Assembly (NCBI GenBank): GCA_948471525.1
Contig: CAOKSY010000003.1
Location: 110,956 to 174,955, forward strand
Direction of reading: 5' to 3'
DNA: 64,000 nt
Origin: an uncultured Clostridia bacterium
Lineage (GTDB): Bacteria; Bacillota; Clostridia; Christensenellales; UBA3700
Shown: positions 57,401 through 64,000 of the stretch, in pieces
Layout: every line of letters starts with the position of its first letter
Numbering within the stretch: the first letter of the stretch is position 1
The notes under the pieces: generated by a model
The model's database searches: none
What the model was told of the DNA's origin: nothing
Seen by the model: only the letters and a program-made list of their open reading frames with translations
Position numbers and translations under genes: made by a program

Positions 57401-57417
57401 CCTTTAAGTTCCAACAA
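54367..57417 (-). CDS. MacB/FtsX-like ABC transporter, ATPase-permease fusion (copy B)
   Basis: A 1016-residue paralogue of copy A with the same layout: ATPase (Walker A GKSGSGKST, LSGGQRQRV, MADEPTGALD), one helix, a long outer domain (about 300-860), three C-terminal helices and the same C-terminal end KKPIDCIRGK. The outer domain is richer in Tyr, Asp and Arg and shows only faint similarity to copy A. In the segment after Walker A it has NVIDGLD, where copy A has the usual NVIGGLD. Start TTG with AAGGAG. It is the promoter-proximal of the two copies. Confidence 0.9.
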   Translation of the reverse strand: MLELKGITKIYKPEKSAPVTALNKVDLSFGDRGMVFVLGKSGSGKSTLLNVIDGLDGADGGEIVIDGKSSASFCAGDYDAYRNTYIGFIFQEYNLLDEFTVAENISLALELQGKRADGEKIAEILKAVDLEGYGDRRPRQLSGGQRQRVAIARALIKDPKIIMADEPTGALDSQTGRAVLEALKKASRERLVIVVSHDREFAEEYGDRIIELSDGKVIGDRDVNAERAEEGVLSVEQTRGETKSEMLRSRLPYRRAFKIGARSMGCKPIRLIVTLILCIITFSAFAFVTCGYSFDKVEIATQVFYDGGYDGLAFLTSEARTGSYMWHDYIVGGNYRGSSQRDLDKLREESGVDFLGVVGNGQWLSLVDRENEAITDKIYHNYYVDGCLPADPALFAKLGFEVIGRIPESSDEVMITKYQYDAIEKYGLTYYYDKKHYEIYPSDIQDFLSKVPRVSVDDIYRKIVGVLDANADQNGRYSSLKDVEEKSRYDHSYIERECYSHFRYGYNNVYYLSVEEYKAAVERENYWANNPMGKGAHGLISIDRNDSIYRFGNNDFDIIAPDSSLDKMDGIVWAGGKKRETLADNELVVGWNTFEYLHNSEFDSFDELCYVEYEDRFLDGKVSIKKIRFKDFRWNVPRLIAYLEEADSIGEEELEKFKDYCIDIDYIFRPRKTPWKYADISIDMDSIDSFDSMEDIHWRLSYAVYLNEANIDLEEYGHRQGKRRIKGGFNENVTGRAPGIDFPTEKGYKYYKESKMQWALDLNAWKVMDDSLRYYTSNFYNPHDRYLPKDCKIVGVYYIESPEYENRLEFDRRTDKYIFNNFMYEDMNDESIIYSYLIAPMPSTREEIRSLVELSFFSVGRTAKIIDYPFEFVDILDKDLELCVMYMIMACSLLALFSALLFGNYISISIADRKREIGILRSLGAKSADVFKIFVTECVWLAVMVFVLSSIVTPLVCLAVNSFIESTINLNIKVINFGIVQISLIFAITVGVAIISSVIPLLAAVRKKPIDCIRGK

Positions 57418-57452
57418 ATTGTTTTCTCCTTGATACGATTGATTCTTATTAT
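56623..57452. repeat. Long near-identical repeat: ATPase half of ABC copy B
   Basis: Partner of 52650-53479; similarity stops abruptly after the first membrane helix on one side and after the TTATTAT sequence upstream of the start on the other. Confidence 0.92.
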
Positions 57453-57642
57453 ATTGAATCTTAAATAAAAAAACTTCAATTTCATCTTTGCTTTTAAATT
57501 ATACTATAGATTTTCAGGCTTGTCCGTAAAAGCCAATTAACATATTTTGATACGGACTTAACATCAATGTTACATTTTGTCATATTTTAGAAAATTTTGT
57601 GTATAAATGTTATAAATCTGTATAAAGTATTACAATTAACAG

Positions 57643-57676
57643 AAAAACGCCGCTGCTTTTAATCAACGACGCTTTT
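57643..57676 (-). terminator. Terminator of the ABC-2 exporter operon
   Basis: On the minus strand AAAAGCGTCG pairs with CGGCGTTTTT (two G-U pairs), 27 bases past the permease stop. Confidence 0.68.
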
Positions 57677-57702
57677 CTATTCAACTATAAATTATTATAT
57701 GT

Positions 57703-58722
57703 CTATACTTCGATCCTATTGAATCTGCGATAACCCATATACATAAAGAATGCTCCCCACAACAACGTTATCGGAACCATAGTCCAAAGCGACATTCCTT
57801 TAAACGCGGGACCTGTAAGCGAGAATGCGCTCATCCAATCCAGGTTGGCGATAAAGCCGACAAAACCTACGTATCCTACCGCGAGAATATTTTCGAGAAG
57901 TATGCCGATATCGAACGCAAACATAAGGAGACAGATGACAAGCGATTTGACGTTGGTCTTGCTGAACGAACAAATAAACATCGTCGCCTGCACAAGCAAA
58001 AACAACGTCACGCTCTTGCAGAACATACTCAATACGAGCACTCCGAAAGCCGACGTGATCGTTGCCGACTTCGCCCTCATCACGAGTATCACCGACGGAC
58101 AGTCCGCTCCGAAGAGTATTACTCCCAATACAAACGATACGATAAACGAGAGTATCAAAAACGCTTCGGACACGACGAAGACGCTCAGCCACTTGGCGGT
58201 AAAGAATTTATTCTTGTCCACCGGACGGATAAACTGCATTTTGAGCGCGCCGCTCGCATATTCTCCTGTAGTCGCGCGACAGCACGCCACTATCAAGAAA
58301 ATAATCATTATTGACATCACCGTACTCATACAAGTCTCGGTAAAATTATAATAGTCGAAATTTAAAAAATCCGCGCCGGAAGATACTGACATAACGCCCG
58401 ACGACGTGATACCGTTTTCCGACATATACTCGTACATAGCGAGATTTGCTTTAAGTCCGTACAGCGTTTTGTCGGGCAGAAGTCTGTTCAGCCAAGTGGC
58501 GTTTTCCTCAAACGTCTTGATCTGCGCCTTGAGACTTTCAATATTTGCGTTCAGATCTCCCGATCCCGAGGGGATCATATCTGCAAGCACGCTCTCTATT
58601 ACTGCAAAAAATATCGTAGTTGCTATCAAAAAGACCAATAACGCGATGCCGAGTTTGAGCAAAGTATGCTTTCTGTTTATCTTATAAAGTTCGCAAGCGA
58701 ACATATCCTTAAACTTCGTCAT
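57703..58722 (-). CDS. ABC-2 type exporter permease
   Basis: A 339-residue membrane protein of the ABC-2 permease type: a cytosolic start (ACELYKINRKHTLLKLG), a first helix LLVFLIATTIFFAVIES, a large outer loop (about 48-115) and five further helices. It pairs with the ATPase encoded just upstream, whose stop overlaps this ATG (ATGA). Such pairs export bacteriocins, bacitracin-like drugs or lipids; no two-component regulator is adjacent to narrow the substrate. Confidence 0.9.
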   Translation of the reverse strand: MTKFKDMFACELYKINRKHTLLKLGIALLVFLIATTIFFAVIESVLADMIPSGSGDLNANIESLKAQIKTFEENATWLNRLLPDKTLYGLKANLAMYEYMSENGITSSGVMSVSSGADFLNFDYYNFTETCMSTVMSIMIIFLIVACCRATTGEYASGALKMQFIRPVDKNKFFTAKWLSVFVVSEAFLILSFIVSFVLGVILFGADCPSVILVMRAKSATITSAFGVLVLSMFCKSVTLFLLVQATMFICSFSKTNVKSLVICLLMFAFDIGILLENILAVGYVGFVGFIANLDWMSAFSLTGPAFKGMSLWTMVPITLLWGAFFMYMGYRRFNRIEV

Positions 58723-59645
58723 CTGGACACCTCCTTATACAAGTCTTCCAACGTGCGCTTGATCTTCGTCACCGTGTAGACCTGTATTCCTTCGCTCACG
58801 AGCAGCGCAACTATCTCGCCCATATCCTTCTGTTCGGCGATAAGAATAAGCGCGCCTCTTTCGTTCCTGCACTCGATACCGCGCTCCGCGATTATCGCCT
58901 GCGCCTTTTCCGCGTCCGAACATTCCATCGAGAATTTTCTAAACGTGTCGACTCCGTAATTTACTTCTTCCATAGTCTTTACGGCTTTGATCTTGCCGCC
59001 CGCCATAAAGGCTACCCTATCGCACACCTGCTGCATTTCGCTGAGCATATGCGAAGATATTACTATAGTAGTGCCGAGATCTTTTTTGAGTTGTATAAAA
59101 AGCTCGCGCATCTGAGCGATACCCGACGGATCCAGTCCGTTGGTAGGTTCGTCGAGAAGAAGCACCGACGGATTGTGCATCATAGCCTGCGCTATGCCCA
59201 ATCGCTGTTTCATTCCAAGCGAATAACTTTTGAACTTGCTGTGGATACGCTCCTCGAGCCCCACCATACTCACGATCGCCTTGAGCCTGTCGTCGCTTAT
59301 GCCTCCGCCTTGAAGTCTGGCGTAATACTTAAGATTTTCCCAACCCGTAAATTCGGAAAACATCGTCGGAGCTTCGACAAGAGCGCCCACGCTCGACAAT
59401 GCTTTTTCTCTCGACTTGACAATATCGTAGCCTGCGACGGTGATCGTGCCGCTGTCCAGTCTCGCCAGTCCCAAAATTAATTTGATAAGCGTCGTTTTTC
59501 CTGCGCCGTTGGAACCCAAAAGACCGAGGATCTCACCCTCTTCGACATCGAGCGAAACGTCGGAAACGGCTTTGACCGTGCCCCCTTTTTGTTTGCCTCT
59601 CAACGCATACGTCTTTGATACGTTTTCGATTTCTATAATTTTCAT
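58719..59645 (-). CDS. ABC transporter ATPase (BcrA-like)
   Basis: A 308-residue ATPase: Walker A GSNGAGKT, signature YSLGMKQRL, Walker B VLLLDEPTNGLDP, followed by a C-terminal regulatory segment. The YSLGMKQRLGIAQAM signature is typical of BcrA/antibiotic-export ATPases paired with ABC-2 permeases. GGAGAG precedes the ATG. The gene overlaps its permease by four bases and is divergent from the replication gene at 59813. Confidence 0.93.
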   Translation of the reverse strand: MKIIEIENVSKTYALRGKQKGGTVKAVSDVSLDVEEGEILGLLGSNGAGKTTLIKLILGLARLDSGTITVAGYDIVKSREKALSSVGALVEAPTMFSEFTGWENLKYYARLQGGGISDDRLKAIVSMVGLEERIHSKFKSYSLGMKQRLGIAQAMMHNPSVLLLDEPTNGLDPSGIAQMRELFIQLKKDLGTTIVISSHMLSEMQQVCDRVAFMAGGKIKAVKTMEEVNYGVDTFRKFSMECSDAEKAQAIIAERGIECRNERGALILIAEQKDMGEIVALLVSEGIQVYTVTKIKRTLEDLYKEVSR

Positions 59646-59812
59646 ATCTCTCCGTTTTCGGGCGTTGTGCCGACGTTATCGCGACATACAATATTTTGTG
59701 GTTTGCAAAATAGACGTCGAATTGTCTTTTTATTTTCCCGAATGTATGATATATTATATTATGATTTAATTTAATTCTACCATACTTGATATAAAAATTC
59801 AAGGAGTACGTT

Positions 59813-61231
59813 ATGAGTTTTTGCACGCTTTCAAAAGATAGCGAACAGAGCGCAGTGCTTGTCGATAGAAGTTTTATCGTCAATTACCTGCCTCAATGCG
59901 ACGAGATTCAGCTCAAAGTTTATATGCTTGGGCTGTCTTTTTGCGCCAATCCCGACGCGCCCGAAAACAGTCTGCAATTTATCTGCGATACGTTATCGCT
60001 GAGCGAAAGCAAGGTCGAAGAGGCCTTCGGTTCGCTTGCGGATATGGGGCTTGTGAACATAACGAGCTATTCGCCGCTCGCCGTATCGTACAAAAATATC
60101 AAAAGCAATTTTGCAAGACATTACAAAAAAGACAAATATTCGGATTTTAACGCCCAACTCGAGGCTCTGTTCCCGACAGTAGCGTTCAACAACATAAATC
60201 AATACACCGTGTATTACGATTTTATGGAAGACACCAAAATCAAACCCGAAGTGCTGATCACTATAGCGCGTTATTGCGTAAATCTAAAAGGCGAAAAGAT
60301 AAAAGCAAATTATATACTCGCCGTCGCCAAAAACTGGTTGGACGAAGGCGTGCGCACGCTCGCCGACGTGGATGAGAAGATCAAACAGCTCGAACTAAGC
60401 GGCGAAGCAATGCGCATGATCTGCAAAGCTGTAGGTAAAAAATCCGAAATAGATCTCGAGGACAAAAATCTTTATCTTAAATGGACGAATAATTGGGGCT
60501 TCGGACTGGACGCGATACTCTTCGCCGCCAAGTCTTTAAAAAACAAAGGCGGTTTTTTGAGACTCGATTCCCTGCTCGACGAATTCTATCGCAACAATGC
60601 GATGAGCGTGCAGGAGATGGATATGTATCTTGCCAATAAACAAGCTATGTATAAACTCGCTTACAACGTCAACAAGACTTTGGGGCTGTATTACGAAAAC
60701 GTGGAATACATAGTGGAAAAATATATCGGCAACTGGCTGTCGCACGGATTCGACGAGCGCGCGATACTTCTTGTCGCCGAATACTGCCTCGATAATTCTA
60801 TACGCACTCTCGAGGGAATGAATAAACGCGTTAACAAATTTTACAGCGAGGGCTGCGTGAGCGTAGAAGCGATAAACGAATATCTTGCTCAACTGATGAA
60901 CAGGGATCTGGAAATCAAGAAGATTATAGAGCTGACAGGCTCCAGCCGCAACGTCAATTCCTATGACAGGGACGCCTATAAGGTATGGACGCAAATGTGG
61001 AATTTCGATCACGACGTGATAGAATACGGCGCAAGTCTTTGTCAAGGCAAGACGGTATCTGCGCTCAATAATTTGCTTGCCAAATGGAAAAACAGCGGCG
61101 TAATGACGATCGATCAAGCAAAGGCAAACTCCGTATTTACGCAACCGCAGACAAACGCGCCGACGTACACCAAAGAACAGTTGTCCAATTATTTCTATTC
61201 GCTTGACGATCTGGACGGTATCGAGGATTGA
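59813..61231 (+). CDS. DnaD-like replication initiation protein with four DDBH2-type repeats
   Basis: A 472-residue protein. Residues 1-100 look like the winged-helix domain of DnaB/DnaD-type primosome proteins. Four repeats of a DnaD C-terminal (DDBH2) type follow at about 131-195, 217-274, 298-359 and 387-437, each ending in the pattern seen as NYILAVAKNWLDEGV, LDSLLDEFYRNNAM, MNKRVNKFYSEGC and LNNLLAKWKNSGV. In Bacillus, DnaD and DnaB carry one or two and help remodel DNA and load the replicative helicase. AAGGAG precedes the ATG. It overlaps nothing but is directly followed, one base on, by a DnaC-like loader gene. Confidence 0.85.
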   Translation: MSFCTLSKDSEQSAVLVDRSFIVNYLPQCDEIQLKVYMLGLSFCANPDAPENSLQFICDTLSLSESKVEEAFGSLADMGLVNITSYSPLAVSYKNIKSNFARHYKKDKYSDFNAQLEALFPTVAFNNINQYTVYYDFMEDTKIKPEVLITIARYCVNLKGEKIKANYILAVAKNWLDEGVRTLADVDEKIKQLELSGEAMRMICKAVGKKSEIDLEDKNLYLKWTNNWGFGLDAILFAAKSLKNKGGFLRLDSLLDEFYRNNAMSVQEMDMYLANKQAMYKLAYNVNKTLGLYYENVEYIVEKYIGNWLSHGFDERAILLVAEYCLDNSIRTLEGMNKRVNKFYSEGCVSVEAINEYLAQLMNRDLEIKKIIELTGSSRNVNSYDRDAYKVWTQMWNFDHDVIEYGASLCQGKTVSALNNLLAKWKNSGVMTIDQAKANSVFTQPQTNAPTYTKEQLSNYFYSLDDLDGIED

Positions 61232-61232
61232 T

Positions 61233-62162
61233 ATGATAAAATATTTTACGCAAAAACTCGATATGCTCTACTCTTCACGCCGCGCGCTCAACAAAGAATC
61301 AACTCAAAAGCGCAACGGCGAAATTCTTGCCGAGCATCCTGCTTTTGCAAAAATGCTAAAGGAAAAGAAGTTGATCGAATTGGAACTGTCAAAGAACACC
61401 GCGCTCAATCTTCCTTTACAAGAATTACAATCAAAATTAGACGCTGTATCCGCGGACGTCAAAGAATATGTCCGAGCAAATAATTTGGATCTAGCTCCCC
61501 GCTATTCTTGCGCCGTATGCAAAGACAGCGGCACCGTAGACGGCGCTCCGTGCAAATGCTATCTTGAAGAATACCGTCGCATATTGGACGAAAACAAATC
61601 AATATCCGCAATACAGAAAATAACTTTTGACGAGATATTAGACAAGCATTCGGACACGCCCTTTGCAAAGAAAATGAATAAACTTCGTTCTATCATAAAA
61701 AATCAACTGTGCAATAATTTCGATAATTGCAAGTGGTCGAATTTTATGATTACCGGCCCCACTGGAATAGGCAAAGTCGGTCTCGCCTCTGCGACGACGC
61801 ATGCGCTTATCGACAATTACGTCAGCGTGCTTCATCTATCGTCTTTCGAACTTATCAATATATTCCTGGACAAACATACGCACAAACAAAGCAATATGAG
61901 CCGACTGTACGATTACGTGCTTGAATGCGAGATGTTGATAATAAATAATCTAGGCGCGGAACCGATATACAAAAACGTCACCCTTGAGTATCTATTATCT
62001 ACTGTAGAAAAACGTCTTGCAACCGGCAAAAAAACGATGATCTTTACTTTCTTGGACGGACAAAGCGTTATCAACCGATACGGCGAAGCCTTCCTTACCA
62101 AATTCGCCGACAAACGCTATTCGCTGAGCGTAATGATTGACCCCAAATCCCTTATTCAATAA
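61233..62162 (+). CDS. DnaC/DnaI-like helicase loader with degenerate ATP site
   Basis: A 309-residue protein with the layout of helicase loaders: an N-terminal helical part, a zinc-type cluster C93, C96, C107 and C109, and an AAA+ domain (about 165-300). The P-loop reads GPTGIGKV: Val182 replaces the Thr/Ser that binds Mg. Walker B reads LIINNLGAE: N238 and N239 stand where loaders have Asp-Asp. ATP hydrolysis should be impaired or lost, although the fold is well kept. GAGG precedes the ATG, one base after the DnaD-like gene stop, so both are one operon. A longer frame begins inside the upstream gene. Confidence 0.88.
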   Translation: MIKYFTQKLDMLYSSRRALNKESTQKRNGEILAEHPAFAKMLKEKKLIELELSKNTALNLPLQELQSKLDAVSADVKEYVRANNLDLAPRYSCAVCKDSGTVDGAPCKCYLEEYRRILDENKSISAIQKITFDEILDKHSDTPFAKKMNKLRSIIKNQLCNNFDNCKWSNFMITGPTGIGKVGLASATTHALIDNYVSVLHLSSFELINIFLDKHTHKQSNMSRLYDYVLECEMLIINNLGAEPIYKNVTLEYLLSTVEKRLATGKKTMIFTFLDGQSVINRYGEAFLTKFADKRYSLSVMIDPKSLIQ

Positions 62163-62600
62163 TGACAAATATAAAGCGACGCGCAATTTGCCCGCCGCTT
62201 TATTTATGAGGATTGAGATGTTTGACTTGTTTTATTTTATTGATTAGATATTTCGACTTCACTGCGTTGCGCTCAATATGACGACATTTAAATTTGTCAT
62301 TATTGCTCGCACGAGACGCATACGCCCCTCTCGCTATGCCGTCGTCATTTCGACTGAAGCGTAGCGAAATGGAGAAATATCATCCTTTTATTTAAATCGA
62401 TTAGATCTCTCCACTGCGGTCGAAATGACAGAAATTATAGTCAAATAAACAAATTTTACAACGCATCTTTCGACCGCGGAGAGTAGTTCGATTTTCGCTT
62501 TAGCTAGAGCGAGCGGCGGCGTCAAGTGTACTTCCCGTACACGTCGTCGCCCCAAGTCTCGAAGATCAAGCGAAAAGGGGACTGCTATACGCGGTCGACC
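62163..62600. repeat. Gene-free stretch with dispersed repeats and a long hairpin
   Basis: After a hairpin (AAAGCG / CGCTTT, 62175-62205) that may end the replication operon, the region carries the same intergenic repeat family as at 34 and 37 kb (GTCATTTCGACTGAAGCG at 62344; TCTCTCCACTGCGGTCGAAA at 62406). The last part holds the three-tier hairpin listed separately. Confidence 0.78.
62492..62576 (-). other. Three-tier stem-loop downstream of the coiled-coil gene
   Basis: Nested arms: TTTTCGCTT with AAGCGAAAA (9 bp), GGCGGCG with CGTCGCC (7 bp, one G-U) and GTGTAC with GTACAC (6 bp, loop TTCCC). It would lie in the 3' untranslated part of the minus-strand gene, starting 25 bases after its stop. 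It lacks a T-run, so a role in message stability or as a separate RNA is as likely as termination. Confidence 0.6.
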
Positions 62601-64000
62601 TTATCGCTTCATACTTTTCTGTTCCTTAAGATACTCCTGATACCTCTCGATCTGATCTTCCCTCAAATCTATCATTTCCTTTGCCGCGTCCAATGCCTGA
62701 GCGTCGCCTACGATCAACTCTGTCTCCTTGACTTTTATCTTTGTTCCGTCCGATCCTGCGTTGCGGCGGATATCCTTGAAGTACTCGTCTTCCATCTTAA
62801 AGAGTGCGACCGTCGTATCTTTCTTTACCGTCAACTTTACAAGCGGATTTACAGAAGACTGTCCGAGCAAGATATAATACGTAGATTTCTTCTCTTTACA
62901 CTTATCCTTGCCCATAGCATATGCTTTGAGTGTATCAAAAAACTTCTTCTGTTCCTTGCTCAGTTTTGCGTATGCCTCGTCGAGAGTAAGTCTGGGCGCG
63001 ACTGGCTTTTTCGGTGCAGTCGGTTTTGCCGCGGGCACTTCGACTTTGACTTCTTTCTCCACTATCTTTTCTACGACTTTCTCGACCTCGACGGGTACTT
63101 CTACTCGCACTTCTTTTTCTACTATCTTCTCGACTGGCTTCTCGACTGGCTTCTCGACTATTTTCTCTATTACCTGTCTTTCCTGCGTATTTCCGTTTGC
63201 GGATAATTGAAGTATTTTCTCCATCAGTTTTTCTTGATTACGCATTAAATTCTCTTGCGTATTCATCATATGCCTTATAGTCTCGTCATTGACAGTCGTA
63301 GCCGCTACTTCGCGTTCAACGACCTTTTCTATAGGTTGTTCGGACAGCTTCTGCATAAGTTTTTCTATTCTCTCTTCATTATGAGAATTCTGCTCCATCA
63401 GCTGCTCGTTCTGCTCGATCAATCTCTGTACAATCTCATCATTAGTCGAAGCCTGTTGCGGCAAGTACTGCTGCATATTCGGAAGCATTGCGGTCATCGT
63501 TTCGGACACTATTCCGCGTATCTCGTCCGCACCCAACGACGGTTGAGCATATACAAAGCCGCCCTGCGCTTGACCGTTAGCTCCGCCATTCATATTGCCA
63601 CCGCCCATCATATGCATAAACATCATCTTCATATCTTCGTCGCGACGTTGGTTCTCTTGCTCTCTACGTCTATTATCCGAATCTTTTTCATTTTGCAAAT
63701 ACTCTTCTTTGGCTTCTTCAAGTTCGCGTACGGATTTCTTGTATCCTCTCTTCTCTATCAGCATAAAGACGAACGCTATCAACGCCGCGCCCATCAGCAC
63801 GCCTGCCATTATAGTCCACTTCGTCATGCTCAAACCGAACAAGCCCGTCGCATAATACGTCTTGTATCTGCTCTCTATTGTCTTCTTGTTCTCTTTGCGC
63901 TTACTTGCATAGCCTATGCCTTTTGCTGTGAATACTATTATAAGTACTATGCTTATTCCGCTTGCTACTACCTGCCACCATTCCTTGATGACTTTCAGTA
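62601..64000 (-). CDS. Coiled-coil membrane protein of unknown function (N-terminus outside window)
   Basis: The frame runs off the right edge: reading upstream from the TTG at 63842, it stays open to 64000, so the visible part is about 465 residues and the start is not seen. The visible N-terminus has two hydrophobic helices (VVASGISIVLIIVFTA and WTIMAGVLMGAALIAFVFML). A Met/Gln/Glu-rich coiled-coil region follows, then a Val/Glu/Lys repeat (VEKPVEKPVEKIVEKEV) at about 280-320. The last 130 residues form a folded basic domain (KLSKEQKKFFDTLKAYAMG, YYILLGQSSVNPLVKLTVKK). I recognise no family. Proteins of this layout may link membrane and cytosolic structures, which is speculative. Confidence 0.8.
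   Translation of the reverse strand, partial: LKVIKEWWQVVASGISIVLIIVFTAKGIGYASKRKENKKTIESRYKTYYATGLFGLSMTKWTIMAGVLMGAALIAFVFMLIEKRGYKKSVRELEEAKEEYLQNEKDSDNRRREQENQRRDEDMKMMFMHMMGGGNMNGGANGQAQGGFVYAQPSLGADEIRGIVSETMTAMLPNMQQYLPQQASTNDEIVQRLIEQNEQLMEQNSHNEERIEKLMQKLSEQPIEKVVEREVAATTVNDETIRHMMNTQENLMRNQEKLMEKILQLSANGNTQERQVIEKIVEKPVEKPVEKIVEKEVRVEVPVEVEKVVEKIVEKEVKVEVPAAKPTAPKKPVAPRLTLDEAYAKLSKEQKKFFDTLKAYAMGKDKCKEKKSTYYILLGQSSVNPLVKLTVKKDTTVALFKMEDEYFKDIRRNAGSDGTKIKVKETELIVGDAQALDAAKEMIDLREDQIERYQEYLKEQKSMKR

Overview
The window reads as chromosomal DNA of a low-to-mid GC, monoderm, anaerobic Clostridia-type Firmicute, probably an uncultured gut lineage. That placement is inference. The support is an oxygen-sensitive class III ribonucleotide reductase (nrdDG), a DnaD-like plus DnaC/DnaI-like replication gene pair, lipobox lipoproteins with no outer-membrane genes, DUF6512 and FTR-like small proteins, strong sigma-A promoters, and a set of host- or plant-glycan hydrolases (GH3, GH30, GH2, GH13). 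No 16S gene is present to fix the taxon.

Layout. 1-6.8 kb: a GH3 glucosidase, a ClC transporter/ABC-F operon and a DUF898 membrane protein divergent from a small XRE repressor. 7-13.8 kb: accessory-looking genes, namely a membrane-anchored XRE protein with a small secreted partner, two multi-span membrane proteins, a GuaD-like deaminase, a small Ala-rich protein behind a GC-rich possibly structured leader, and a Fic protein. 14.2-14.9 kb: tRNA-Ala(CGC) and tmRNA on one transcript from a consensus promoter. 16.5-19.3 kb: nrdD-nrdG behind a pair of NrdR boxes. 19.3-23.2 kb: an operon of a His-rich COG0523 metallochaperone GTPase, a second GTPase fused to a YcgQ/DUF1980-like domain, dUTPase and a membrane protein. 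23.2-30.4 kb: a secreted GH30 enzyme divergent from a polyamine transport operon (XRE-cupin regulator, potABCD) whose PotA is unusually long. 30.4-34.0 kb: a DEAD-box helicase divergent from a FabG-like reductase, apparently both leaderless from overlapping promoters, then an MFS transporter. 34-42 kb: a Cys-rich XRE protein, a large lipoprotein with a consensus promoter, and a MarR-controlled heterodimeric ABC exporter. 42-49.3 kb: DUF6512, a LacZ-type GH2, tRNA-Asn, and comF/GH13/sugar-isomerase. 49.5-59.6 kb: tRNA-Pro with a duplicated 3' end, two tandem MacB/FtsX-like ABC proteins with almost identical ATPase halves but different permease halves, a truncated Gly-rich ORF between them, and another ABC-2 exporter. 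59.8-64 kb: a replication protein with four DnaD-like repeats, a DnaC-like loader with lost Walker residues, a repeat-rich intergenic region and a coiled-coil membrane protein running off the right edge.

Three sets of intergenic repeats (about 34.1-34.5, 37.4-37.6 and 62.2-62.5 kb) belong to one dispersed family. The features most worth follow-up are the ABC tandem cassette, the ATPase-dead-looking helicase loader beside a four-repeat DnaD protein, the leaderless gene starts, the operator embedded in the DUF898 promoter, and the COG0523-DUF1980 fusion.
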